From assembly GCA_020633295.1 (NCBI GenBank), contig JACKDW010000019.1:127017-191016 (forward strand): a stretch of DNA of 64,000 nt, written 5' to 3'. A model generated the notes under the pieces. The model saw nothing but the letters and a program-made list of their open reading frames with translations, did no database searches and was not told the origin of the DNA. The translations under genes were made by a program, and so were the position numbers. Below, in pieces: positions 37,557-46,458 of this stretch (position 1 is the first letter of the stretch; every line of letters begins with the position of its first letter). The stretch is from Myxococcales bacterium (GTDB lineage: Bacteria > Myxococcota_A > Polyangia > Nannocystales > Nannocystaceae).

Positions 37557-38963
37557 GTGAGCACGCCGAGGATCGTCAAGCTCGAGTCAATCACGCGTGA
37601 GCGCCATCAAGTGGTGCACTCGTACGCGGTCGACCAGCTGCGCTTCTCGACGTCGATCTGGTACGGCGAGCTCGACCTGGTGCAGCTGGGGCGCGAGCGC
37701 GGGGAGGCGTCTCTCCGGCGCCTGCTGTTTCACAGCGCGGTGTTCGAGCTCAACAAGCTCTGCAGCCTGCGGCCCGACCTCCTCGACCTCGGCGACTACG
37801 CGGATCTGTGGACACCTGCCCTCGAGGCCCTGTGGCGCGAGATCTTCCACAACGTCTGGGCGCAGTGGCGCTACGAGAACGACGACCCCGACTACCGCGG
37901 ACCGCGGGTGATCCAGGGCGCGACGCGAGCCGACGCGCCGCCGATCGAGCGCGCGGGCGCGGGCGCCGACACGCTGCTCGCGTTCTGCGGGGGCGGCAAG
38001 GACAGCCTGCTGATGATGCGGCTGCTCGAGCGCGCCGGCGCCCGATACGACACCCTGGTCTACTCGTCGTCGATCTACGGCCCGGCGCAGCTGCAGCACC
38101 AGTACGTCTCGCAGCTCACGCGCCGGTGCGACCCGGGCCGCGTGCTGCGGCAGTGGATCTACGATGACTTCATGGACTCGCCGGTGCTCGAGCTGCACCC
38201 GGAGCTGGGGCCGCGCACGCTGACCGCCGCCGAGACCCCGAGCAGCGTCTTCAACGCGCTGCCGCTGGCGCTCGCGCACGGCTACCGCGGCTTCTGCCTG
38301 GGGCACGAGCGCAGCGCCGACGGCGGGCAGCTGGTGTGGGAGCGCACGGGCGAGGAGGTCAACCACCAGTGGGGCAAGTCGCTGGCGGCGGAGCGCCTGA
38401 TCTCGCGGTACATCCGTGAGCAGCTGCTCGCCGACTTCTCGTACTTCAGCCCGCTCAAGCCGCTGCACGATCTGGTGATCTTCGGGATGCTGCGCGACTG
38501 GGAGGGCGACGTGCCCTACACGCACTCGTGCAACATCCGCAAGCCGTGGTGCCGCGCGTGTCCGAAGTGCCTCTACGTCTGGCTGGGCTACGCGGCCTTC
38601 CTCCCCCGCGAGGTCGTGCGCGCGGCGGTCGGCGCCGACGACCTGCTCGCGCGGCCCGAGCTGGTCGCGGGCTTCCGCGCGCTGATGGGGCTCGACGGTC
38701 GCCAACCATTTGAGTGCATCGGCGGCGCCGAGGAGGTCCGCGTCCTGCTCGGCGCGTGCGCGCGACGAGGGTACGAGGGGCCGACGATCGAGCTGTTCGA
38801 ACGCGAGGTCGGGCGCGAGGAGGCGAGGCGACTGGCGGCGCGCTACCTCGACGTCGATCTCGAGGCGACGCTGCTGCCGGCGGAGCTGCGCGCGCGGCTG
38901 GCCCCGCTGCTCGAGGTGGGCGCGGCGTCGGCCCGCGGCTACCTCCTGGCTGAAGAGTCATAA
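37557..38963 (+). CDS. PP-loop ATP-pyrophosphatase-like protein, probably MurL-like
   Basis: A 468-residue protein. FCGGGKDSLLMMRLLERAG (about 141-160) is a PP-loop nucleotide-binding motif of N-type ATP pyrophosphatases. GHERSAD and VNHQWGKSLAAE follow, and HSCNIRKPWCRACPKCLYVW supplies four cysteines spaced like the zinc knuckle of QueC-type enzymes. The combination best fits MurL, the epimerase that acts on UDP-MurNAc-L-Ala-L-Glu in bacteria that add L-glutamate with MurD2. I assign this from memory of the family and no MurD2 is in the window, so another PP-loop role is possible. GTG 37557 lies eight bases after TATCAT. It is the last gene before the right end of the insertion. Confidence 0.7.
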   Translation: MSTPRIVKLESITRERHQVVHSYAVDQLRFSTSIWYGELDLVQLGRERGEASLRRLLFHSAVFELNKLCSLRPDLLDLGDYADLWTPALEALWREIFHNVWAQWRYENDDPDYRGPRVIQGATRADAPPIERAGAGADTLLAFCGGGKDSLLMMRLLERAGARYDTLVYSSSIYGPAQLQHQYVSQLTRRCDPGRVLRQWIYDDFMDSPVLELHPELGPRTLTAAETPSSVFNALPLALAHGYRGFCLGHERSADGGQLVWERTGEEVNHQWGKSLAAERLISRYIREQLLADFSYFSPLKPLHDLVIFGMLRDWEGDVPYTHSCNIRKPWCRACPKCLYVWLGYAAFLPREVVRAAVGADDLLARPELVAGFRALMGLDGRQPFECIGGAEEVRVLLGACARRGYEGPTIELFEREVGREEARRLAARYLDVDLEATLLPAELRARLAPLLEVGAASARGYLLAEES

Positions 38964-39020
38964 TATAGACGGGCGCAGTCGTGGCGCCGACCGGGCGCGC
39001 CCGCGGGAGCCCGCGGGAAT

Positions 39021-39031
39021 TCAAGCGCTTG
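39021..39031 (-). repeat. Right terminal inverted motif TCAAGCGCTTG
   Basis: Inverse of the motif at 32943-32953; see the insertion entry. Confidence 0.5.
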
Positions 39032-39042
39032 CCCGCGGGCGC

Positions 39043-39057
39043 CGACTTCAAGCCCGA
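39043..39057 (+). repeat. Right copy of 15-bp direct repeat at the insertion
   Basis: Second copy of CGACTTCAAGCCCGA, followed by CAACGTGCTC, the continuation of the kinase catalytic loop. Confidence 0.9.
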
Positions 39058-41095
39058 CAACGTGCTCGTCAGCGACGACGGCGAGGGTCTCGGGCTGCGG
39101 GCGCGCGTCGTCGACTTCGGCCTGGCCTCGACGCTCGCCGAGGACCCGGAGCTCGTCGACGCGCCCGCGACCGCGTCTGCCTCGCGCGTCGACAATTCCG
39201 AGTCGGCGCTGACGATCACCGGCGCGCGCCTCGGGACGCCCGCCTACATGGCGCCCGAGCAGATCGCGGGTCGCCCCGCCGACGCGCGCTGCGATCAATT
39301 CAGCTTCGCGCTCGCGCTCCACGAGGCGCTCACCGGGCAGCGGGCGTTCGCCGGCGAGCGCGTGGAGGAGCTGCACGCGGCCGTGCTCGCGGGTCGTCGA
39401 CGGTCGCCCGCGCGCCGGATCCCGCGCGGGCTCCGGCTCGTCATCGACCGCGCGCTCGAGCTCGATCCGCAGCGGCGGTTCCCCTCGATGCTCGTGCTGC
39501 TCAGCGAGATCGAGCGCGCGCGCGCGGCGAGGCGACGCGGCGGAGTGGCGCTCGCGGGCGTCTCCGTGGCGCTCACCGCCGGCGCGCTCGGCAGCGCGGT
39601 CGCCAGGCCCGTGCCGTGCGCGGGTGGTCAGGCGGCGATCGCCACGACCTGGGACGCGCCGCAGCGCGCCGCGGTCGAGTCCGCCTTCCTCGCCACGGAC
39701 AAGCCCTACGCCGCGAAGGCGTGGGCAGAGGCCGCGCGCCGCCTCGACGACTACGCGCGCGCGTGGGCGACGATGCACGACGACGCCTGCGCCGCGACGC
39801 GCGTGCGCGGCGAGCAGTCGAGCGAGGCGCTCGACCTGCGCATGGTGTGCCTCGAGCGCCGGCGCGACGAGCTCGCGGCGCTCGTCGAGGAGTTCTCGCG
39901 CGACGCGCTCGACCCGTCGGTCGTCTCCCGCGCGGTCGAGGCCAGCGACTCGCTGACGCCCATTGACGGCTGCGCCGATCTCGAGGCGCTCGCGTCCCCG
40001 GAGTCGCTGCCCGAAGATCCGCGGATCCGCACCCAGGTCGCGACGCTGCGTCGCCAGATCGCGCGGGGGAAGGCGGCCCGCGACGCCGGTCGCTACCGCG
40101 AGGCGCTCGCGATCGCCGAGCAGGTCGACGCGGCCGCCGAGCAGCTCGCCTATCGCCCGCTGCGCGCCGAGACCGCGCTGCTCGTCGGGACGCTGCGCGG
40201 GCTGCTGGGCGAGGCCGACACGGCGGAGCTCGAGCTCGAGCGCGGCTTCACGCTCGCGCTCGCGTCGGGGCACACCGAGGTCGCCATGTGGACGGCGATC
40301 CACGCCGTGCACGTCGTCGGCTTCGTCGGGCACCACGGCTTCGAGGGTCGCCGCTGGGCGCGTCTCGCCGAGCCCCTGGTCACCCGCCTCGACTCGCCGC
40401 CGCGCGCCGAGGCGTCGCTGGTGGCGAACCTCGGCAACATCGCGGTGCTGCAGGGCGAGCTCGACGAGGCCGAGACGCGCTTCCAGGACGCGATCGAGCG
40501 CGCGACGGCGGACGTCGGCGCGCGCGACGTGATGATCGCCCGCTCATCGGCGAACCTCGGGGCCGTGTACCGCCGGCGCGGCGACTACGAGCGCGCGCTC
40601 GCGGCCTATCGCCGCGCCGAGTCGATCTTCGACGAGAACCTCGGTCCGCGGCACCCCGCGATGGCGACGCTCGCGAACAACATGGGCGCGCTGTACCAGG
40701 CGATGGGGTCGCTGGCCGACGCCGAGCGCAGCTACCAGACGGTGCTCGAGCTGGCCGGGAGCTCGATCGCCGCGACCAGCCCGACGCTCGGGCACGCGCA
40801 CAACAACTTCGGCGAGCTGCTGCTCGAGCGGGGTGAGCCTGCGGCGGCGGCGGAGCACTTCACCGCGGCGATCGAGATCTGGGAGCAGTCGCTGGCGCCC
40901 GCGCACCCGCTCGTCGCCCACCCGCTGATGGGTCTCGGGCGCGCGCGGCTGGCCCTCGGCGACGCGTCGGGGGCCGTCTCGGCGCTCCGACGCGCGCTCG
41001 AGCTGCGCGAGGGCGCGGAGGTCGACGCCGCCGCCATCGACGAGGCGCGGATCGAGCTCGCGCGGGCGCAGGCCGCCGTCACCGCGAGCCCGTGA
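39058..41095 (+). pseudogene. Ser/Thr protein kinase-TPR gene, 3' part (split by insertion)
   Basis: Starts with DNVLVSDD of the catalytic loop, then VVDFGLAS (DFG), GTPAYMAPEQ (activation segment), DQFSFALALHEALTGQRAF and the rest of the C-lobe. One hydrophobic segment (GGVALAGVSVALTAGALGSAVA) follows, then about 450 residues of helical repeats with clear TPRs near the end (SSANLGAVYRRRGDYERALAAYRRAE, LANNMGALYQAMGSLADAERSYQ, HNNFGELLLERGEPAAAAEHFTAA). The frame is open back to 38981 across the junction but has no kinase N-lobe. Together with the left part it would give 858 residues with normal architecture for this lineage. Confidence 0.9.
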
Positions 41096-41098
41096 CGG

Positions 41099-41539
41099 CT
41101 ACGCGCCCTCGTCAGGCCCGGGCTCGATCGGCGTGGTGCCCGAGCTCCCGCCGCGGCGCGGGAGGCCGTCGCCCACCTCGACCCAGGGCGCGCGGTCGTC
41201 GTAGTACACGTGCGCCTGCGGCTCGCGGTCGACGGGACCTTCGAAGGCCGCGCGGACGATGTGCACCTCGTCGGGCCAGCGCTCGCCCTCGAACAGCAGC
41301 GTGCTGCCGCAGCGCTCACAGAAGCTGCGGGACGCCGACGCCGACGAGTGATAGCGACGCAGGTGCGCCGCGCCGCGCGTGATCTGAAAGCTGCGCCGCT
41401 CGACGCCGACCCAGGTCACGAAGCCGGCGCCGTGGGCCCGGCGGCACATCGAGCAGTGGCAGTGCGCGCACCACTTGCTCGGGCCCGTGACCTCGAAGCC
41501 GACGGCGCCGCACATACACGAACCGCGTAGGGTGTCCAC
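41099..41539 (-). CDS. GFA family (glutathione-dependent formaldehyde-activating-like) protein
   Basis: A 146-residue zinc protein of the GFA/CENP-V fold: GSCMCGAVGFEVTG, CAHCHCSMCRRAHGAGFVTWVG, and SFCERCGSTLLFEGE supply the Cys ligands for two zinc ions. Family founders bind S-hydroxymethylglutathione, but most members have unknown substrates. GTG 41539 sits at the conserved start; the longer frame to 41671 overlaps the divergent membrane protein gene and is not coding-like. It ends 3 bp from the stop of the kinase gene (convergent). Confidence 0.88.
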   Translation of the reverse strand: MDTLRGSCMCGAVGFEVTGPSKWCAHCHCSMCRRAHGAGFVTWVGVERRSFQITRGAAHLRRYHSSASASRSFCERCGSTLLFEGERWPDEVHIVRAAFEGPVDREPQAHVYYDDRAPWVEVGDGLPRRGGSSGTTPIEPGPDEGA

Positions 41540-41645
41540 GCCGCGACGATCGCTCCTCCGCCGCGCCCGCGCAAGCCAGCGCGCTCGACGGCCCGCGCTC
41601 GCCGTCGACGAGACCAAGTCGCCCGCGTCTGGCATCGTGCGCGGG

Positions 41646-41930
41646 ATGGGATACCTGTTCGGGATCATCACCGTTCCGTGCCTGCTGCTGTGGGCGAGCC
41701 TGTGCCTCGGGCTCGTGGCACGAGCGTCGCCGCTGCGGATCGTCGGCGCGGCGAACTGCGCCGTCGTCGTGGCCTTCGTCGCCTACTTCGTCGCCCCCTC
41801 GCTGCTGATCCACCAGCTCGGCGACGCGTACCTGCTGGTCAAGGACTTCACCCTGATCGCGCTGCTCGTGGTCCAGTGCGTCGCCGCGTGGCTGCTGCTG
41901 CGCGCGGCGGGGAGCGTCGCCCCCCGCTGA
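41646..41930 (+). CDS. Small membrane protein
   Basis: A 94-residue protein with three transmembrane helices (IITVPCLLLWASLCLGLVA, IVGAANCAVVVAFVAYFVA, DFTLIALLVVQCVAAWLLL). ATG 41646 follows CATCGT by seven bases. Unknown function. The gene is divergent from the GFA gene, whose longer alternative start would overlap it. Confidence 0.7.
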   Translation: MGYLFGIITVPCLLLWASLCLGLVARASPLRIVGAANCAVVVAFVAYFVAPSLLIHQLGDAYLLVKDFTLIALLVVQCVAAWLLLRAAGSVAPR

Positions 41931-41949
41931 CGAGTCGTGGTTTCGCTCG

Positions 41950-44900
41950 CTAGTCGGACGCGACCGCGCGCGCGAGCGCGTCGGGATCCGGGCGAGACTC
42001 GACGAGGCGATGCACCTCGGCCTCGGACCCGGAGCCCTCGAGCAGCTCCTCGAGCAGCGTCGTGAGCTCTTGACCGGCGAGCGCGGCCATCAGCACGCGA
42101 CGCTGCTCCTTGTGCCCCGACATCGCGGCGTAGAGGCGCTTCTTTCGCGCGCGCGTGAGCGGGGCGCCGTCGAGCACCGCCTCGCGCCAATCCTCGAGCG
42201 CGTCGACGAGCGGGCGCAGGTCAACAGGCTCGGGCGTCGCGATGACGTCCGTGGGCGCGTGATCCCAGCCGCCCCCGCCGCGCGACCACTCGGCGCGCAG
42301 CGCCCACGGCGCGCCGTCGTCGGACGTCTCGATGACGACCGCGCAGCCGGGCCACGGGACCGCGGTCAGCCCGGTGACGCGGATGTCCCCGAGGACACGC
42401 TCGAAGCGCCCGTGTAGATGACCATGCAGACAGATCTTCGGGCGCGTCGCGGCGATCAGCTCGTCGAGCCCCTCCGCGCGCGTCTCCCACCGCCGCGTGA
42501 CGCCCGGGCGGATGTCGGCGAAGCGCCCGGGGGGCGCGTCGTGGATCAGCAGGATGTCGAGCGGGGCCTCGCGCGCGAGCGCGCGGACCTCGTCGCGGCA
42601 GTAGTGACGCCGTCGCTTCCCGCTCAGCCCGGGCAGGCGATAGGACTTCGGCGAGTAGCAGCCGCCGAGCCCGCCGATCCGCAGCCCGCCGACCTCGATC
42701 ACGCCTGCCCACGGCAAGAAGGTCAGGCCGGGGAGCAGCTCGTCGCGCTCGCGCGCCGCGAGCCACGGGAAGTCCTCGTGGTTGCCAGGGATGAACACGG
42801 TCGGGCGCGGCGCGGCGCGCCGCTGCGCGAACCAGGTCGGGAAGTCGCCGGCGCCGCCGTGTCGCCGGGTCGCGTCGTCGAGCCGCGCCGGATCCGGCCA
42901 CACGCCGAAGTCGCCGACCTGCAGCACGAGCTCCATCGGGCGCCCCACCTCGTCCTCGAGCGCCGAGACGATCCGGTACATCTCGTCGAGGTGACCGTGA
43001 CTGTCACCGACCGCGCACAGCAGCATGGGCGCCACTATGACACGAATCGCGACGATCTCGCAGCGCCGCGCCGCGAGAGTCTCTTGAGTCAGGTCAACGA
43101 CAGGGGCTCGCCGCGCCCGCGCGCGCGAGCCCCGCCCGTCACCGCCCTCGACCAGCGACGCGGTCCGGTAGACCGAGAGGATCTCGCGCGTCGGCAGCGG
43201 CGTGCGGATCACCTCCGGGTCCACGCCCTGGGCGCGACGGTTGGCCTCGAGGCGCGCCCGCAGGCGCGCGATCGAGTCGTGGTTGACCGCCTTGCCCCAC
43301 TGCGGGCAGCGCAGCGCCACGAGCGTGTGGTTGTGCTCGAGCGCGTCGCAGATCTTGTCGAGCGCGCGCTGCGAGACGCCGTTGTGCGAGATGTCGAGCA
43401 CCCGCAGCGATCGGTTGACCCGCAGCGCGTCCGCGAGCGCCTCGCAGCCGCGGTTGCCGATCCGGTTGCCCAGCTCGCCGACGGCCGCGGTCGCGCGCGT
43501 CCAGCCGAGGTCGAGGAACTGCAGCGAGGGGTGCTCGGCGAGCGCCTCCGCCAGCGCGCGCGCGCCCTCGGGGCCGATGCGGTTGGACGCGAGGCTCAGG
43601 CGAACGAGGCGGCGATCCTGCGCGAGCGCCTCCGCGAGCGCGCGCGCCCCCTCGTCGCCGAGGCGGTTGCAGCTGAGGAACAGCGACTCGAGCCGGTTCT
43701 CGCGCGCGAGGTACTCGGCGAGCGGCGCCACGCCGCGCGCCGTGATCCCGTTGGTCCCGAGGTACAGGTGACGCAGCCAGGTGTTCTCGCGCAGCGCGTC
43801 GACGATCACGCCGGCGCCCTCGTCGAGCAGCCCGGTGTTGACGAGGTCGACGGTGAGCAGCGCCGCGTCGCTGCGGAGCACGCGAGCGACGTGCCGCGCG
43901 CCCTCGGGCCCGAGCGGGTTGCGCTTGAGCCAGAGCCCCTCGACGTCGCGGCGGTCGAGCAGCGCGTCGCACACGGGCGCGAGCCCGCGCGCGTCGATGC
44001 GGTTGCCGGCGATGTACCAGACGTTCACGCGCGTCCGCCCGGCGCGGATGAAGTCGGCGATCTTGCTCGCGCCGGCGTTACCGATGATGTTGTTGCCGAG
44101 CAGCAGGCGGCGGACGTGCGGGTTGCCGTCCATCGCCGAGAGCAGCGGCCCGATGCCCTCGGGCCCGACGACCTGCTTGCACAGATCGAGGCGACCGTCT
44201 GGCATGTGCGTGCCGCGAGGGAAGCGCGCCGGCGCGACCGGGGGCCGCTGATCGCGGAGGTGCTCGAGCAGCGGCGACAGGGCCTCGCGCGTGCAGGGCA
44301 CCACGGGCTCGTGGAGCGGGCGGCGGACCTCGTCGGAGATCGGCGCCGCGAGCGACTCCCGCGTCCACGAGCCGATCGCGTGCTCGGGCGACCGAGGCGC
44401 GCGCTCGGGCGCCGGCTCGGGGTCGGACGAGCGCGAGACGACGAGGCGACGATACCGGGCGTAGGCGACGGTCTTGTCGGCCGCAGGCGACATCGCCAGC
44501 GCGACGCGCCGCGCGAGCCGGCAGTAGCGATCCGTCGCCGAGCCGAGCCGCGGCGCGTGACGGGCACAGTCTGACGCGCCGCCCTGCTCCGGCGTCGCGG
44601 CGAGGCGCGCCGCGATCCGCTCGGCGATGCCGGCCTGCACCACGTCGTCGCCGGGGAGCAGCTCGGCGGCCACGACCGCGAGCCGCGAGAGCGCCGCCCA
44701 CCCGCAGCGACGCGCGAGCTCGAGGACGAGCGCCTCGAGCTCGACCTCGCGCTCGAGATAGATCGCGAGCAGCAGGCGATAGGCGAGGTCACCGGGCTGC
44801 GGCGCTCGGATCGAGTCGACGCGGCCGTAGTGATAGGGGCGGTGGCACGCGAGCGCCCCGGCGATCAGCGCGTCATCGCCGGCGACGTGGTCCGCGACCC

Positions 44901-46458
44901 AGTCGCGCAGCGCCGCGAAGTCCAGCTCGTGGACGCCCGCGAGCGAGATCGGCGGCGGCGCGGGCTCCTCATCCCCGCGCGCCGCCGGCTCGACGTCGCG
45001 CGCGAAGGGGCGCAGGAACGCGACGACGACGTCCAGCGGCCACGCGTTCGGGAAGAAGTGACCGCCGGGATGCGACGCGATCGACGGCGCGACGAAGCAG
45101 CCCGCGAGCGCGAGCGTGCGCGCGTTGTCGACGAGCGCGTCCGCCTCGCCGTAGATGTGCAGCGAGGGCAGCTCGACGGACGACGGCCGCATCAGCTCCC
45201 GGTGCGCCCGCGCGCGCGAGACGAAGCCCGAGATGCAGATCGCGAAGCGCAGCTCGATCGGCCCGCGGGGCTGCAGCGCCGCGAGCAGCCCCGCGACCGC
45301 CGCGCCCTGCGAGAAGCCGATCACGCCGTCGAACGGGCCGAGGCGGCGGAACGCGTCCTCGAGGTGCGCGAGCGACACGTCCCAGCCGAGGTACTCGCCG
45401 TGATCGTCGCTCGAGTTCCACCAGCAGCGCTGGTGCTCGGTCGACGGCGGCGCGTCGCCGAAGTCCTCCTCCCACTCGCCCGCCGCGTGCCCGGCCGCGC
45501 GGTAGGAGTGCGGCGCGTCGACGTAGACCAGCTCGGCGAGCTGCGAGAGCGCGCGCTGCATCCGTTGTGTCTTCGCGGCCAGGCGCGCGCCGGATTGCCG
45601 GAACGAGTGCAGCACGAGGATCTTCAGGCGGCGGCCGGGCTGCGGCCGGACCGAGCGCATGAAGCGATCGTTGCGCTCACGCAGGAACGCGAGCTCCTCG
45701 GCGGTGCTCTCGCGCCCCAGCAGCGCGTTGCGATGCGGGTAGCGGGCGAAGCGCTCGAGCACCTTCACGTGCTTGCGCGCGCTCGCCAGCATGCGCTTGT
45801 AGGGCTTGCGATTCCCGCGCGAGCGCGGCGACTTCAGCAGGCGCTCGAAGCCGCGGACGCCCTCCGCCGCGAGCCCGGCGTCCTCGGCGTGCGTGAGGCA
45901 CAGGTAGACGACGGCGCGCGCCGGGGGCGAGAGCTCCTCCTCCCACGCGAGCGCGGCCTGGGCGATCGGGAGCGCGCGCGCGTCGCTCGCGAACATCCGC
46001 GCGCTCCCGCGGTAGGCGTTGCGCGGCAGCTGATCGAGCAGCAGCACGAGCGCGACCGCGCCGCGCGGCGTCTCGGCCCAGTCGCGCAGCGAGCCCGCGG
46101 CGGCGCGCTCGATCAACGCGCCGAAGCGTGCGCGCACCTCCGCGTCGGTCTCGGCCGCGCCGCCGAACCAACGCGCGGTCCGCAGCGGCGCCCGCGGGTC
46201 CCACTCGCGGCCGAGCTCACCGAACCAGTACTCGTAGAGCGCGTTGATCTCGGCGACGCGGGGCTCGACCGCCGCGAGCTGGCGGTAGATCGCGCCGAGC
46301 TCCGCGAGCTCGTCAACGCCCGCGCCCGGGCGCTCGTCTTCAGGGGCACGCCGCGCGAGCTCGCTCCTGAGCGCGCGCACGCGCGACCGGAGCGCGACGA
46401 GCGAGGGCTCGCGCGGCTGTTGTTTAGACGGTGGTTGATTGTCGCGTTGGTTCACCAT
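41950..46458 (-). CDS. Multidomain protein: DUF924, FSH1-type serine hydrolase, leucine-rich repeats, metallophosphoesterase
   Basis: One uninterrupted frame of 1502 residues. Residues 70-260 match DUF924 (EYWFGELGREWD, LVLLLDQLPRNAYRGSARMFASD). Residues 278-500 are an FSH1-like alpha/beta hydrolase (LKILVLHSFRQSG, nucleophile Ser383 in GFSQG, Asp in GEADALV, His in HPGGHFF). A helical linker follows to about 740. About 750-1090 are ribonuclease-inhibitor-type leucine-rich repeats (LGDEGARALAEALAQDRRLVRLSLASNRIGPEG). From Met1145 comes a complete metallophosphoesterase (GDSHGH, GDFGVWPD, GNHED, HDAPPG, HGHLHG). AGAGGAG precedes ATG 46458. The 45-residue linker before Met1145 has intergenic-like codons and a CATAGT box, so the last domain may also be made from its own start at 43026. 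The joint protein is unusual; biological role unknown. Confidence 0.85.
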   Translation of the reverse strand: MVNQRDNQPPSKQQPREPSLVALRSRVRALRSELARRAPEDERPGAGVDELAELGAIYRQLAAVEPRVAEINALYEYWFGELGREWDPRAPLRTARWFGGAAETDAEVRARFGALIERAAAGSLRDWAETPRGAVALVLLLDQLPRNAYRGSARMFASDARALPIAQAALAWEEELSPPARAVVYLCLTHAEDAGLAAEGVRGFERLLKSPRSRGNRKPYKRMLASARKHVKVLERFARYPHRNALLGRESTAEELAFLRERNDRFMRSVRPQPGRRLKILVLHSFRQSGARLAAKTQRMQRALSQLAELVYVDAPHSYRAAGHAAGEWEEDFGDAPPSTEHQRCWWNSSDDHGEYLGWDVSLAHLEDAFRRLGPFDGVIGFSQGAAVAGLLAALQPRGPIELRFAICISGFVSRARAHRELMRPSSVELPSLHIYGEADALVDNARTLALAGCFVAPSIASHPGGHFFPNAWPLDVVVAFLRPFARDVEPAARGDEEPAPPPISLAGVHELDFAALRDWVADHVAGDDALIAGALACHRPYHYGRVDSIRAPQPGDLAYRLLLAIYLEREVELEALVLELARRCGWAALSRLAVVAAELLPGDDVVQAGIAERIAARLAATPEQGGASDCARHAPRLGSATDRYCRLARRVALAMSPAADKTVAYARYRRLVVSRSSDPEPAPERAPRSPEHAIGSWTRESLAAPISDEVRRPLHEPVVPCTREALSPLLEHLRDQRPPVAPARFPRGTHMPDGRLDLCKQVVGPEGIGPLLSAMDGNPHVRRLLLGNNIIGNAGASKIADFIRAGRTRVNVWYIAGNRIDARGLAPVCDALLDRRDVEGLWLKRNPLGPEGARHVARVLRSDAALLTVDLVNTGLLDEGAGVIVDALRENTWLRHLYLGTNGITARGVAPLAEYLARENRLESLFLSCNRLGDEGARALAEALAQDRRLVRLSLASNRIGPEGARALAEALAEHPSLQFLDLGWTRATAAVGELGNRIGNRGCEALADALRVNRSLRVLDISHNGVSQRALDKICDALEHNHTLVALRCPQWGKAVNHDSIARLRARLEANRRAQGVDPEVIRTPLPTREILSVYRTASLVEGGDGRGSRARARRAPVVDLTQETLAARRCEIVAIRVIVAPMLLCAVGDSHGHLDEMYRIVSALEDEVGRPMELVLQVGDFGVWPDPARLDDATRRHGGAGDFPTWFAQRRAAPRPTVFIPGNHEDFPWLAARERDELLPGLTFLPWAGVIEVGGLRIGGLGGCYSPKSYRLPGLSGKRRRHYCRDEVRALAREAPLDILLIHDAPPGRFADIRPGVTRRWETRAEGLDELIAATRPKICLHGHLHGRFERVLGDIRVTGLTAVPWPGCAVVIETSDDGAPWALRAEWSRGGGGWDHAPTDVIATPEPVDLRPLVDALEDWREAVLDGAPLTRARKKRLYAAMSGHKEQRRVLMAALAGQELTTLLEELLEGSGSEAEVHRLVESRPDPDALARAVASD
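43034..43039 (-). promoter_or_regulatory. Internal -10 box (CATAGT) before the phosphoesterase domain
   Basis: CATAGT-N7-ATG (43026) on the minus strand inside the long frame. The spacing equals that of leaderless genes elsewhere in the window, so the phosphoesterase could be expressed separately as a 358-residue protein (41950-43026). Confidence 0.4.

Larger units (their letters stand above)
32927..39057. mobile_element. 6,131-bp insertion inside a Ser/Thr kinase gene
   Basis: Everything between the two 15-bp repeats, counted with one copy, interrupts the kinase. Removing it joins 32926 to 39058 in frame and recreates HRDFKPDNVLV. Near each inner edge is the inverted pair CAAGCGCTTGA (32943-32953) and TCAAGCGCTTG (39021-39031). 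The content is mosaic: the left part (33.5-35.7 kb) has more A/T-ending codons than the host, and the right part is host-like. Genes inside: a small unknown, DoxX-like, a conserved unknown, DUF2200, ECF sigma, DUF427 and a MurL-like protein, plus aldo/keto reductase and OmpA remnants. I find no transposase or integrase, so the mode of entry is open; an integron-like, mobilised or recombination-driven origin are all possible. Confidence 0.7.

Noticed and set aside
32927..39057. Calling the insert a known IS, transposon or prophage
   Set aside because: No transposase, integrase, resolvase or phage gene is visible, and a 15-bp direct repeat is longer than most transposon target duplications.
32388..41095. 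Claiming programmed excision that restores the kinase
   Set aside because: The exact repeat and frame allow it, but no recombinase is visible and no excised form can be shown from one sequence.
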